Shown here: positions 39,348 through 52,453 of the stretch, in pieces
Layout: each line of letters begins with the position of its first letter
Position numbering within the stretch: position 1 is the stretch's first letter
DNA from: Telopea speciosissima
Taxonomy: Eukaryota > Streptophyta > Magnoliopsida > Proteales > Proteaceae
Assembly (NCBI RefSeq): GCF_018873765.1
Contig: NC_057921.1
Location: 66,143,557 to 66,207,556, forward strand
Reading direction: 5' to 3'
Length of the DNA stretch: 64,000 bases
Made by a program: the position numbers and the translations under genes
The notes under the pieces: model-generated
The model's database searches: none
What the model saw: the letters and a program-made list of their open reading frames with translations, nothing else
What the model was told of the DNA's origin: nothing

Positions 39348-40534
39348 GTAGGTAGTACACGGTGTACTACTACTAGGCTTGATGGGCTGGACTTGGGCTT
39401 ATCTTATTTTTCTGACCTCTCCTTGGACCTTAAATTGTATACCAACACCAAAATATGTTGAGGCTTCGGCTTACCCATCTGGCCCAGCCCACGGTGCATG
39501 GACCCAGGGTCGAGTCCAGTTTTGACCCTAATGCATGTACAATTAGACTTGGATCTAGTTTCTCCTCATCCATGGTGAGGACATCTCTCCTCACCAAAGA
39601 GATCTCACTCTTTAATTAGCATAGGGAAGGGTATTTTTGGCCCTGTATAATAGGGGGTAAGAGTTAACGATGACATACCCGCCATGACCCGGATACAAAA
39701 AGTTTACGTTGGATGTCATTATGTATATTTTAGAATACAAGAAGTTTTTTTCATATGGGCACATTTAGTTTTGACGTTTTGTCATGTGGAAGAGCGATGT
39801 GACAAATCTAAGCATTGGATATCTAGGAAATAGAATATATATGTCACGTGACAAATTTAATCATTTACATTACTATTTAATGTTATACTCTCCCGTGCAT
39901 CAGTGCCTATCCATGAACTCCACTATATAGGTGTTCAATCTCTTGGTAGTCCCAAAATTTTCAATTCCTTGTTCTGCAACTTTGGAAAATTCAAATTGAT
40001 CTAAAATTTGACATGTGAGTCTGGGACCTTATATATGTATATGTTAAACTCCAATAGAAGAAATAAAACGTGAATATGTAATATGTCATGTCGCTAAATT
40101 ATGTACTAATCTTGGCTGTGTACATAAATCTACATGACTCATAATGAAAAAATTTTCATAAACCATGGATTTAGTTCACGGTATTGGTACTGGTAACTGA
40201 TATCAAAATGTTTTTATTTTTATTTTTATGTGTAAGCGAGTACAAATGCATAGGCCATGGTTTGCCTGCAAGATTTTTTGAGGAAATGGTTTCTGTGGGG
40301 GAACATGTGGGCTGTGTCTAGACATAGTTGAAGTGACCTGACTGCCTCACGCACCCCATGAAAAGGCAGAAATACCCATTCTATTGATGCTTCAACGTGT
40401 CCCCATTGGCCCTACACACATGTACAGGCTACGCTCCCCCACAGAGAACTCTTCTCTAATTTTGTTTTTCCATTTTGAAGAAGGATAGCAATGTTTGGCC
40501 TCCAAATGGTCGGGGGGACTCGTTTAAAGGAAAT

Positions 40535-40878
40535 AAAGTGATAGGTCACATTGCTCAATTATGCACTTGTCTTGGCTATGGATCCCATAGTTACCCCTAA
40601 ATCTTTAGGACCTCTTTTTGATATCTTGTGGAGAAGCATCACAGTGTAATGGACTGAGTCGCCCAAAAGAAATGAAGTAAAGTGATAGGTCACATTGCTC
40701 AATTATGCACTTGTCTTGGCTATGGATCCCATAGTTACCCCTAAATCTTTAGGACCTCTTTTTGATATCTTGTGGAGAAGCATCACAGTGTAATGGACTG
40801 AGTCGCCCAAAAGAAATGAAGTGATAGGTCAAGTTAATTATGCACTATTCTTGGCTATGGACCCTACAATTACACATG
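40535..40878. repeat. 144-bp tandem duplication, 2.3 copies
   Basis: GTGATAGGTCACATTGCTCA begins at 40538 and again at 40682; the two units appear identical over about 139 bp. A third, diverged partial copy starts at 40821 and fades by about 40878. No gene overlaps it. Confidence 0.9.
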
Positions 40879-43800
40879 TGGAAATCCATGGATGAAGTAC
40901 AAACAAGTTTATGAGAACCAGAATCAGCCGAAAGATTCGACAGGAATTTGATTGGAATTGGCCGGATCGATCATGGTCGATTCTAATCCAAAGTGATTGA
41001 TTCGATTTATCTGATTTAAACCATGGGTTTGCCACTAAAATTTTCTGATCTTTTTTTGGAGAATCATGGCGCAATGTGAAGACCAGAAATGGAAAAAAGA
41101 TGAGTTTAAGATCAAATGGTTGTCACGGTGGGGTATCACCTACTCAGAGTATTATCAATTGTGCTAGTAGTCCCATCAAAAAAAAAAAATTATGCTAGTA
41201 GTTGTCTTCCAAGGATTAACTTTTATTCCATGGGTGTATTAAATGAGGAACGTACTCCTGTGTCGAGATGTAGGATCCACAACATCAAGTAGCGTTCTTT
41301 TTCCCTTAGGGGAAAAGAATGTTACTTGATCACATGCCCCTACGCCTAAACACAGGTGGGCATGAATGATCACCCCACACCCATGAAAATGCCAAAATCC
41401 TAGGCCCCATAGTGCTTGCACACATACTCCCATTGGTCTTTACGTTGGTGTTAGGGCATGTGATTAGGTAGCAATGAACAAGCTCACTTTTTGATTGTCT
41501 CTTAAAAGTAAGGTTTAAAGATTGGAATTGGTAGCCAAATTAATCAGAATCAGTATAAAAACCACAGTAACCCTAGTTTCCGTATAAGGATAGGTCAAGC
41601 TAGTTCGGTCTTGATCAAAATTAGTAGTTGGATCAGAATCAATACATTTCTAACCTTAGTTTTCACTTTTCATATAAGGATCAGTAAAGATTAGGATCAC
41701 AAATTTTAAAAAGTTGGTTAAGCATCGTAAGAGTTTGGAGAAGCAAGTGATACAAACAAGATTATAGGTATCAACATCGGTATTTGTATCAGTATCTGGC
41801 CTAATTTCATTTCAAAAACTAAACCACTTGTTGCCTGATTCAGTGATTCATTCATTCCATATCAATATCAGACATTCGACCTTCGACGATACCGTTTCAT
41901 ATCGGCATGCATCAATATGATACCAATTCTTAGAACCATGGATTCAAGAATTTTTTTTTTAAAATAGAATGGATACAAGAAGTTCAAATTTACTATTTAC
42001 GCAACATCATAAAATGCCACATGCGAAGTACTTGCTTAGGCAATATTGTAAGAGTGGCAATTCCTTGTCCTTCCTTTCCTCTTTAAAAACAATCTTGTTC
42101 TTCCTGGTGTCCTACACAACGAACATCGTCCATAAACAACATATCTAACAATCTGCGAAGGCGGGGTTTTTGGCCCAAAAAGTTAGAAGCGACGTCAATG
42201 TGTCGAGTGGATGGTATATAAGGTTTTGCTCAGGGGGGTTTTTGGCATCTCGCATCAATCAATTCTGTGAAAGTATCATCTATGTTTTTGTGATATTGTA
42301 ATTTTCTTCTCAACTTTATTTGTTGGGCATTTGTTGGGCAAGAGATTGTTCTTTTGTTGCGTGGCCCTGAAGGGGGGTGAGGCAATGAGAGTGCATGAAG
42401 GGGGGCATCAATATGAATGAGATTTTATATTTTATGGGGATGGGGTAGTAATTTTGCTCACTCTTGTGTATAGGATAGAGGTCACGTGACCAGGCAGCGT
42501 TTTTTTTTCCTTACTTGTTTTAGCAAGTTTTTCCTATTTTTTGAATTGAATATTCAGATTATGTATGAATTGAATTAAATTGGTTATAGAAATCAAATTG
42601 AGTTGGTTCGATTATGAAAAGTATTCGATTTCAGTTTGGTTTCGATTTGTACATATTATATCTTGAACTCAAATAAAATTCAATTGGAAATTCGAACCGA
42701 ACCAATTAACACCCTTACAAGTGCCATTGGAGAAGAGGGGAATGGAGCAAGTTTTAATAGATTTGCCTGAATCAAATAACAAAGAGTTGTGTTCTTACTT
42801 TAGTTCCCATGCAAGGTTCAGGAGAATATAAATAGGGATAGAATGAGTTCCGTCCATTACCATTTTATCTTAATCTCAATTAGGAATCATAAGGAGGAAG
42901 AAGCAAATAAAATTTTCAAAACCTATCATTTTTTGTGTTTTTCATTCTATAAACTTGAGGACCTTGCTAGAGTAGGCAGGCCAAAGGTATGGACACTCTC
43001 AAAAAATTAAAAAAAAATTAAAAAATCATAATATTAATAAAAGGAATCGAATACTAAAAAATGAAGATCATACATAAAACTAAACGATTCAAAAAAACAT
43101 CCAAAGAATCGGGGATCAAGTAATTCTATCCAATTCAAATTGAACGATTCACTCGATCCAATTCTAATTCCTAAAATGATCTTACGATGAGAGGATTTCA
43201 CTTTGCAGTAAGTAAGATGGGTGTGGACCTCGTAGACTTCATAAAAGATTGAATGGGGTTTGAGTTAATTAGGCAATTGTTGTCTGGCTATGTGGTTCCT
43301 ACACAATTATGGGATTAATGAGAATGCAAAGAGAGACATCAATGGGGTGAGATTTTTTTATTTATTTATTTCAACAGAACGAGGTGGTTATTTCATGTGA
43401 TCATGTGTCTAGGGTTTTTACGCACTGCCACGGCCTGGCAGGGATATTTTTCTTAATTTTTTTTTATTCTAAAATAAAATCATATCACGTATCAAAAGTA
43501 AAATTCTAAAGACATCAAGCCAAATGAAATTTTGCCTTTTGGAAAGACACACTTGTCATTCAAAATTTCAAACAAATAATGATCGTTGTTTTAACGACCA
43601 ATCAAGCATTCTACTGGACGAAGAAAAGACAAGAGCAGGTTAACTCATTGGACAAAGATATGACAACCATAGATTATAGAGGGTTTTTTTTTTTTTTTTT
43701 TTTTTTTTTGGTAAAGCTATAGATTATAGAGTTAGTGGAGAGGGTTTCCTACGCTGTCAACGTGGGAAGAAAGGAATCTATATGCTATAAACCAACGTAG

Positions 43801-45352
43801 GAAAGATTTTATATTTTTTAAATAGATAAGATAAAATAAAAATATATGTGTGAGGCCCTCAATTTTTGTGAGAAAAGTCAGAAAACATGAAAATGAATCC
43901 CCATAAGAACAATGTGCGAATCTTTTTTTCTAAAAGAAAGAAAGAAAAAAAAAACTAAAAGCGGCTAGAAAATTAAGGAAAATGGCTTCATTGAGCAAAA
44001 TAAAAAGAATTTGAAACACTACGCTAATTGGAACTTTCAATTTAATTGGTCAAGATCTAGAAATTTTTATAATCAATTTGATTCAAATTAGAATTGACCG
44101 GTCTGATTTTCGATTGTGCCCAATTCTCAAAATTTGAATGAGTCATTAACAACCTCAGATTTGTTTTTATTATTAGAATTTTATTTTTCAATTTTTTTAT
44201 AAGTAAAATATTAGAAAATCAATGAAACTTATCTCTACAAGATTTTTGTATAAAAAAAATTAAAAAATCTGTTCATATCTTTGCTTGTTCTTCTCGATTG
44301 ATTGATTCCGATCGATTCCTAACCAATCTTGACTTGATTTGAATTAGAATCCATGAAGGCTGATCTTGTGTTCGATTCCGAGTTTTTAAATCTTGCTATT
44401 GATCGCTCTTCAAATTCTGGTTAGATTAACTGGGCTTTCAGCTTCACTGAAAAAAAGAAAAAAAACCTTCACTGAAAAAAAAGAATTAGTAATGGGGATT
44501 TTTTTTTTGATGAGAAGTAATGGGGATTATGGGTTTGGATAAATGTGAATTTCTTTTTCTTCATGTGTTTTTTAGCTCAAAGCAAACGAATGAAGCCAAA
44601 GAGAATTAATACTTTTGGATAAGATGACAAAAGAGTCGCTGTTAGATCTCTCACTTCAAAATTAAAGCATAGATTAGATCATTGCATGAGCAGGTGGGCC
44701 AAGCATTGAATGTTTTTCTAACTTGAAAATTCAAAAACATTAAAAGGATCCAAATCCTTGGAGCTGGAATTTGTTAAATAAGGTGGAATAACCCACAAAA
44801 ATATCACTTCAACTCAATACCTTAAAAGCATTAAGTGGAGAGTATCTAAGGATATATTTAGATGGGGGTACAAGTTCTCTATGGGCGGAGCGTGGCCCTT
44901 ACATGTATGTAGGCCCACGCAAAAAGCATCGAGAGTGAGATTTCTACCTTTCATTGGGGGTGAGGCGATCATTTCGCCTCCACTATGACCATTATTCCCC
45001 AGCTTGAGCCTCATTTGATTAGATGCTGGTTAAGGATAAAACCATTAGTTCCATAAGAAGTCTCTCTCTCTCTCACTTTGACAATCTCAATGAACGTTAA
45101 ACCGAAAAAAGAAAAAAGAAATCTCAATGAATGCAGCCTAATAGCATTAAATCATTTGAGTCTAATACATTACACAGGATACCATGATAGAAATGTTGAC
45201 ATAAAGTAGTTATGAATCTGACTATCACAAGATTAAGACAAAACTTTAATTAATATATTTTGTTTGTCATATCACAAAAAAAAAAAAGATTAAGACAAAA
45301 CTTGTTTCTTTGATAGGACTACAGAGAGGGTGAGAGCAGTATTACACTTATA

Positions 45353-45487
45353 GGAGAATGTTCTTTATGCTGCAGTGCAGGCTGCGCTCAGGCACATGGG
45401 GGTGGGCGCAGTGATCATCCTGTCCCCCTAAGTGGCAGGCTCATGTACCTGGGCGCAGCCTGCACTGCAGCACAGAGAACAACACCC
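45353..45487. mobile_element. 135-bp MITE, GTTCTCTGTGC-end family
   Basis: A short hairpin element: GGAGAATGTTCTTTATGCTG at the left, and a right arm GCAGCACAGAGAACAACACCC. TTACACTTATA lies directly outside both ends (45342-45352, 45488-45498), which contains a 9-bp duplication with two extra chance matches. It is closely related to 51836-51973. Confidence 0.75.
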
Positions 45488-45822
45488 TTACACTTATACT
45501 TGTGTGTTTGTCTCTCTACTCTTCATATAAAATAACCTTGCTGCCTTCCTATGGTTGATACCATTTTGTTATAACTCATTGATGTACCTTTAATGCCAGT
45601 TGCTTAGAGAATCCTCTCTCGTAATGTAAGCAAATATGTTAGGCTTCATAAATTTTGTAATGTACGGATGGATTGGAATAGTTAAACTGACCAAATTAAT
45701 TACTGTCATGTTTTTGATTTTCTGAAAAAAAAAAAAAAAAAAAAAAAAGAAAAAAAAGAAAGAAGATAAATACAAGTTTTGATGTTCGAAAATATCATCC
45801 ATCATATGGGTAGGACCTAGGG

Positions 45823-46059
45823 GGAAAAATCCTCTCCAATTCCCTATAAGTGTAGTGCGGTGCATTTCAGGGCTGAGAGCTCAACACGTGGAAGATATTA
45901 AATCCAACGATGCTGAGTTTGAGAAGAAAAAAAAAAAAAAAAAAAAAACTGGGTCAATCGAGCTCTACACCGTTGGATTTAGCATCTTGTACGTGTTGAG
46001 CTCTCAACCCTGAACTGCACCACACTGCACTTTTAAGGAATTAGAGAGAATTTTAATCG
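45823..46059. mobile_element. 237-bp MITE with 9-bp duplication GACCTAGGG
   Basis: Long inverted arms sharing GAGAGCTCAACACGT and AAATCCAACG flank a poly-A centre. GACCTAGGG occurs at 45814-45822 and 46060-46068. It is the same family as 50521-50752. No coding capacity. Confidence 0.85.
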
Positions 46060-46750
46060 GACCTAGGGCTTCTCAAGAAAGAAAGAAAGAGATAAAAAAA
46101 AAAAAAAAGATCACAGGGAAAATAGGTTCACTACATGTCCTTGTAGGAACCATTTCTCGATGCCTTGTCATGTAGATAACTACCTTAACTATTTTGACCA
46201 TTGGATAGAGAGGTTATAGTTTGAATTAGTAGTCACTTGTCAAAATTCAAAATTTAATTCAACATAATATTTTTTTCATGTATTTTTTCATGTATGTCCA
46301 TGTATATCTATGGTACTCTGATAAATACTACGTCTCCCATGGCCCTAGATTTTTAAAGCTATGGTTTACTTTGCCATGTGGTAAATTTTACTGAGGTTAA
46401 AACTTGACATGCGAGTATGCAACTTAAGAATGTAATTGTAGATAAAATTTTGGTCCCATCTAACCTGCCACGTGTTAATTATTTAATTTTTAAAATAGCA
46501 TATAAAAAATTCCTACAACAGATGTGTAAAACTTGGCTTCCCAATCATACTTAGGCTATCTTTTTAATGCAAGAGAAGAAAAGAAAGAAAGAAAAAGATA
46601 CCATAAAATTATTTTTATCATAAAAAGATATGGGTGGTGTGCCTAGTCTTTTTTCTTTGTTTTATTATATTTTTCAAATATAATTCTAATAAAAATTTAA
46701 AAAAAAAATCCTTCCACTCTATGACATGCACCCATTCTTCAACTAGCACA

Positions 46751-46896
46751 GATCATGTCCTTCTACAAGAACCGTCCAAGGACCTCTAGGTTGGTCACAT
46801 AGGATCCACTGTGGGACCCATAGGAAAAGTGGATTGCATATCTCCATGTGAGTGGCCATGGAGGGCCTTGGACGGTACTTGTGTAAAGACATGATC
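46751..46896. repeat. 146-bp hairpin repeat
   Basis: The ends GATCATGTCCTTCTACAAGA and the inverse of GTGTAAAGACATGATC pair, as do ACCGTCCAAGG and CCTTGGACGGT inside. It would fold as one stem. No target duplication was seen. Confidence 0.65.
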
Positions 46897-47655
46897 CCCG
46901 TCTCTCCTTCAAGCCAATCAAACAATGAGATTTTAGGAAAAAATATCTCTTGCAATTCCTTGATCGGTACAGTTCCTCTAGTGTCTCTAATAAGAGGGAG
47001 ATGAATCCATCCAGAGTGTTTGATCAGGGGTGGAATGGTCATTTCGCCCCCTTTTAGAGAATCGTAGATGATAAAGATCCGAGATTTTAGTAGGTGAAGT
47101 CATTCGGGTTTTCATCTCTGTGTGGAGCCCACATTTATGCATTTTTTATTTTCTGGGTTTAAGTGTGGAACCAATTTGAATACTGCGTTAATAACTTAAT
47201 ATAAAGAAAGAATGCGACATAGTGATTCCCACGAAAGATTAGAGAGAATAAAATAAATGAGGCATAAAATAAATTAGTAAAAATGGCTTTAATCCTTGAT
47301 TACCCTGTGAGACCAACACGTGGTCATCAATTAACCGTGGATCTGTATGACATGATAGAAAGAGCAACAAAGGTCAGATTATGTTATTGGCAGAGGGTTT
47401 TTTACAACATCACTTTGGGATAGGAATATGCATGCCACACCAATGACAATGTAAAGAATGGCATCATTCATGTAGGATTCACATAAGTTAGAATAAGAAT
47501 GTGTTAATATGGACTCACATCTCATTAAGTGGGAGAGTGAATCCTAGAATTTGCACTTATTTTTTTGCCCCTTATTTTAATTTTGGGTTTCCATGTAGAG
47601 AAAGATACAATGGCGGTGGGGATTGGGGAAGAATTAAAAAGGGAAACGAGAGTGG

Positions 47656-47845
47656 AGAATTATCTCCTCCGGTCCCTCCGTGTCCGCCCAGTTCCCCAGT
47701 TCCTCTAATAGGGGGTGGTGTATTCTATTCAGGCAGAGTGTTCGGGTAAGGATAGGGTGGTTATTCTAGCCCCCCCCCCCCCTCCCCATGTTAGAGGAAC
47801 TGGGGAACTGGGCTGGGTAGGGAACTGGAGGAGATAAAGATCCAG
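47656..47845. repeat. MITE related to 7393-7560
   Basis: The arms contain CCCAGTTCCCCAGTTCCTCT and its inverse, with TTATCTCCTCC and GGAGGAGATAA at the margins, around a C-run centre. The flanks (CGAGAGTGG, CGAGAGCAA) are only partly alike, so the duplication is uncertain. Confidence 0.6.
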
Positions 47846-48210
47846 CGAGAGCAAGGCAAGTAAAGCAACTAAATATTGTTATGGGCAAGCGGTGCGAGGC
47901 CCAATGAGAGTGAGTAGGGGCATAAATAAGTATAGGATTTTTTATTTTATGTGGGTTTGGTGATAATTTCATGTGCTCTTGTATGTGGTCGCAAGGGTCT
48001 CGGGACCAGAAAATGTTCTTTTTTCTATATTGTTATTGTGTTAGTTTAATAAGAGAAGGTGTCTCACATGACAGTGTAGGGAGAATCTCTTACCCAAAAT
48101 CAATCACAGCATGAGAAATGGTTTTATTTAATAGGAGGCTTACATGATCATAAAGGAGAGAGACTATCACTGTGGAATCTGAATGTGAGAGGGTATAGGA
48201 ATATATTTTC

Positions 48211-48513
48211 CCATAATTTAATAACTCCTCCATATAATTAATAGGTATATAGTAAATACAAAAGTTTTTTGACAAAGTTTTCCTCCACCCATAAAGTGCC
48301 ATTCACCCACCATCCTAGGGTTTTGTATGTTCTAAAATACCCTCTCGAGTCACCCACTATCCTAGGGTTTCTATGTTCTCATAATTTAATAGCTCCTCCA
48401 GATAATTGGTACATAGTAAATATAAAAGTTTTTGGACAAAGTTTTCCTCCACCCATAAAGTAGGATTCACCCACCATATTAGGGTTTTGTATGATCCAAA
48501 ATACCCTCTCGAT
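48211..48513. repeat. Diverged direct duplication, period 168 bp
   Basis: The block from CATAATTTAATA through GACAAAGTTTTCCTCCACCC and AAATACCCTCTCGA occurs twice (from 48211 and from 48379), with an extra ATCCTAGGGTTT unit between. The copies differ at roughly one base in ten. Confidence 0.75.
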
Positions 48514-49251
48514 ACATATTCCCTCCCTCTCTAGCCCCACAGTGAATAGGATCCGTGGGTGGAGGAAAACTCGATCTTTTTTGTCTTTTATAAAAGTTTT
48601 TTTAAAAAAAAAAATTCTTTTCACTGATAGAAGATTAGAAGTTAATAGACAAGTTAAATTAGATTACGCAAATCACTACATTGGTCTCACTTATGACAGC
48701 AAAATTACAAAATCACCTTGCAAATGACAAGATGAGGTGTGAGTTGTGACCCTTTATTCTCTCTTTTTTTCCTTTATTATTATTCTGTAATAGTAATTAG
48801 TGGACATGATCTCTTTTATTGGGAATTTGACATAGCAGAAATTGGCAATAGGATCATACATCTTATATTCTTATGCAGTGCAAATAGAATTTCCCAAATA
48901 ATCTTGATCAGAGGGGATTTTGAAATGAAAGTATAATATCTTAGGGAAATTATTTGTACACCCCATGTACTATTGCCCGATTGCTTAATACTCCCTTAAA
49001 TTTAAATTAGAAAAATCTCGATCAACAAATTTTGAAATAGAAATATATAAAGTATACTAGTCATAAAAAATGCCTTCACATTAAAATATGGGGAAATGTT
49101 CTAAGAACTACCTATAATGTTTCTTATGCTTTCTCGTAATGAAATTTAATTTTTTAGTAAAAAAAATTATTTGCTGAGATCATAATCCACCAAACTTTTT
49201 CCAAATATTTAAAAGGAATACAATTTTTAATCCACATTGATTGAAATATTA

Positions 49252-49572
49252 GTAAATTACATGTCATTCCCTGATTTTTGAAAATACTCATCCGTCCCCC
49301 TCTACAATAATGGTGTTAGTCTGTTGTTAGTAATTGGTGTGAAAGAACTATTTTATTCTTGTACTAAAACACTAAAATTAAATTTATAATACTTCCCTTC
49401 AAAATCTATGTTTGGATGTCAAGGGTAGTTTAGGGATTTAAATTTATTTAATTGGCTGACATCATCACTTAACATCATAAAACTAACGGTAGAGACTAAT
49501 TTGTCATATTGGGACCTAATACAGAGGGTGATTAAAGTATTTTCAAAAATCAGGGTGTGATGTGTAATTTAC
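49252..49572. mobile_element. 321-bp short relative of the 53704 Mutator-like element
   Basis: Inverted ends GTAAATTACA with further pairing of CTGATTTTTGAAAATACT. The inside shares AATGGTGTTAGTCTG and ATTAAATTTATAATACT with the longer element at 53704-55477, so it looks like an internally deleted member. The 9-bp flanks do not match convincingly. Confidence 0.65.
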
Positions 49573-50520
49573 CCAAAAAAAATATAATTTTACCCAATTT
49601 CTTATTGGATTCTATTTTTTGAAATCAAGCCTGAATCGTTTTGTTTTGGTTTGGTTCACTTTTAAATGATCATCAGTTTCGATTTTAGTCTTAAATTGAC
49701 ACTCTTACTTTTATCCCACCCTACCTTTCTTCAAAGTAAAACACTTTTATGTAAGATTTTACGAGGGAAGAATGATTTTTTATTTTTTGGTAAGGAGGGA
49801 AGAATGATTTTATTACATGTGACGGTTAGAACTTTATTACACATAAAAATAAAAAATTATTAAATTCCATTAGTTAATTTCCTTTTCTTACATATGAACT
49901 TCTTCTTTCCCATTCTTTTTTGTCCACCAAACAAACGGACCTGAAAAATATGAAAATAAGAAAAGAGGGGGAAAAAAGAGGTTATCTTCCCTACACAAGC
50001 TTCGCGTGTGTCAAGAAATGGGGAATCTCTAGTGTAAATGCATCTTTCCATTCAGTGGTGGTGAGTCATGATCGATCATTGACAGTTGACACACCAGACA
50101 CGTATATATATATATATAGATAGAGTGGCACCCAGCACCCATGACTAGTATTTATTAAATGGGCTTGATCATGTCATCCTTGATTGAGTGATGCACATTC
50201 TTGATTCCTCTCTTGGTCACTTAAAGGTTGTATCATCCAATTAAAGAGAGAAAGGGATGGAACCTCCAACTTCTCCTCTTGTTGTCACCACGTGAAATTT
50301 TTAGGTCTCTGACCGGTTTGTCAAGATAAGCTTATTTATTGTTATGTGGTCCAAGTATTTATCATTTTGTGGTTAGGTTAAATTGGTGCTTAAATTTTGT
50401 AAACATGTTATCAATTTAGGACAAATTTTACTTGACATGGTCCAATGTACACAAGTTTTGAGTGGAGCTCCATTTAATTCTACCATGTGGTAGTGGACAA
50501 AAAAAAATTGGTTGGCAACT

Positions 50521-50752
50521 CGAAAAAAAATTCTCTATAGTGCTTTAATCTTACGGTGTTTTGTAGTTCGGGCCTGAGAGCTCGACACGTAGAAGATGCG
50601 ACATTCAACAGTGCCAAGTTCGAGAAGAAAAAAAAACTGGATCAATATTTGAGCTCACACCATTGGATGAAGCATCTTTCACGTGTCAAGCTCTCAGACC
50701 CGAACTGTTGCAAAACACCGCAAGATGAAGGAACTATAGAGGATTTTATCCG
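50521..50752. mobile_element. 232-bp MITE with 9-bp duplication TTGGCAACT
   Basis: Arms contain GAGAGCTCGACACGTAGAAG and the inverse of CTTTCACGTGTCAAGCTCTC. TTGGCAACT lies at 50512-50520 and 50753-50761, preceded by G on both sides. Second copy of the family at 45823-46059. Confidence 0.85.
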
Positions 50753-51835
50753 TTGGCAACTATGACTGTTGGATCGGCAAGTTTGGTCTATATTTGTGAC
50801 AAACATAGTTTTAAAATCAGATCAAATCAACAGTCATATTAGAAAAATTCAAAATCACTGCATTTTTATAGGTATCGGTATCATGGTCATAGGAATCAAT
50901 ATTGGGAATGATATTTATGACCAATCCGGATCAAGCTGCAAGGCTTGAAAATGTCACTTCTTGAGATCGGTCTACGGATTGGCCCAGTAGTGGCCAAGAT
51001 CATGGTTCTAAGAATCGGTATTGGCCCAATATCGGCCAATCAATTTATAACAATTTGTATTGGCCTAATCATGTTTCGAAGAAATGGTATAGGCCCATAT
51101 CAGTCCAGATCAGCCCTATATCAATCCGTATTGGCCCAATATCGGTATTAATCGGCATAGTATCTGTCCAAATTGGGGGCTAGGATCGACCATGAATCGG
51201 TATTGGCTATCAATTGATTCGACCAATCAGATACCAATTCTTAGAATCATGATCAGTTTTGTATTGGGTGGTAAGTATCAGTATCGATAGTGGTTGATGT
51301 CAATACGATCGAAAAATTATTTTTGTACGGGAATTGTCGACCCATATTTGTATGTAAATCAATATCGGAATACCGACACCAATACCATGAACTAAAACGT
51401 TCGGGGTGGGGCTTTTGTTTTGTTTTCTCCTCGTAGAAAACTTAAAATAAAATAAAATAAAAAACTAGATTTTTTTTGTTGTTGTTAATTTGAACTCTTG
51501 TCTGGTTTTGAAGCTATGTTTACATTTCAAATTCTAGATCTAGATTTATTTAAACCTTTTATTGGTAAACATTTAGATTTAATTATACACATCACTGTAC
51601 ATTGACATGCTATTCTTTGTAGTTAACGTCAAAGTGTGCACCCCCTTTTGGCAGTTCCAGATTTCAAAGTTTTATTTTGCTGACTAGATTAATTTAAATT
51701 AAGCTGTAACTTGAGGTATAAGCAAGAGTCCTTGGGATGTACCTAGTCACAAAATTTGGACTCCAACATTGCAAGTGGTTGATATTAATATGATAATTAT
51801 CAATTCAATTAAAGGTCTTTGAGAATTTAATTTTA

Positions 51836-51973
51836 GGGAGAATGTTCTCTGTGCCGAGGGTGCAGGTTGCGCTCAGACACATGGGGGTAGGCTCAATGAC
51901 CACCCTGCCTCCTTGAGTGGCAAGCCCATGTGTCTGGGCCCAACCTGCGCTGCGGCACAGAGAACATGAGTCC
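51836..51973. mobile_element. 138-bp MITE with 9-bp duplication TTAATTTTA
   Basis: The left end GGGAGAATGTTCTCTGTGCC and the right end GGCACAGAGAACATGAGTCC are inverted, with GACACATGGGGG and CCCATGTGTC inside. The 9 bases TTAATTTTA sit at 51827-51835 and 51974-51982. Sister copy at 45353-45487. Confidence 0.85.
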
Positions 51974-52234
51974 TTAATTTTATTAATTTTTATTGGGATA
52001 AGAGATCGATGTCTGGTTGTGTAGCACCTGTAACATTGTGGGGGCCAATAAGAGCGCATGCAGAGGCATCAACATAGATGTGATATTTTGTTTCATGGGA
52101 GCAAAGATGATACTTTTGCACTAGACATAGGAGCCATCTGACCACGTAGCATTTTTTTCCTCTTTATCGATATTTGAAATTACAAAGATAAATACATAAT
52201 AGATCATATGATTATATGGTAAAGAACTCTTCAC

Positions 52235-52453
52235 TATTTGCCACTTGGCAATATACATGGGATAGTCCACGTGATAAAGAACACTACATATATCTCAAAG
52301 GGCAAGTTTAATCCAAATTAAGGAAAGAAAGTTGTATCTTTTTTAATTTAAGCTATTTCTTTTATTCATTTTTAGTTGAAATTGTACCAATGAGATGCTT
52401 GGTTGCTCCTCTCTCTCATGGACTAAACCATGTACTATCTACCATGTGACAAA
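52235..52453. repeat. Dispersed repeat, first copy
   Basis: Starts TATTTGCCACTTGGCAATAT and ends with ACCATGTGACAAATA, roughly its inverse. Blocks ATAGTCCACGTGATA and TTGTACCAATGAGATG are shared with 61684-61876. Confidence 0.6.

Noticed and set aside
50101..50122. (TA)n run as a structured element
   Set aside because: A short simple repeat without further structure.
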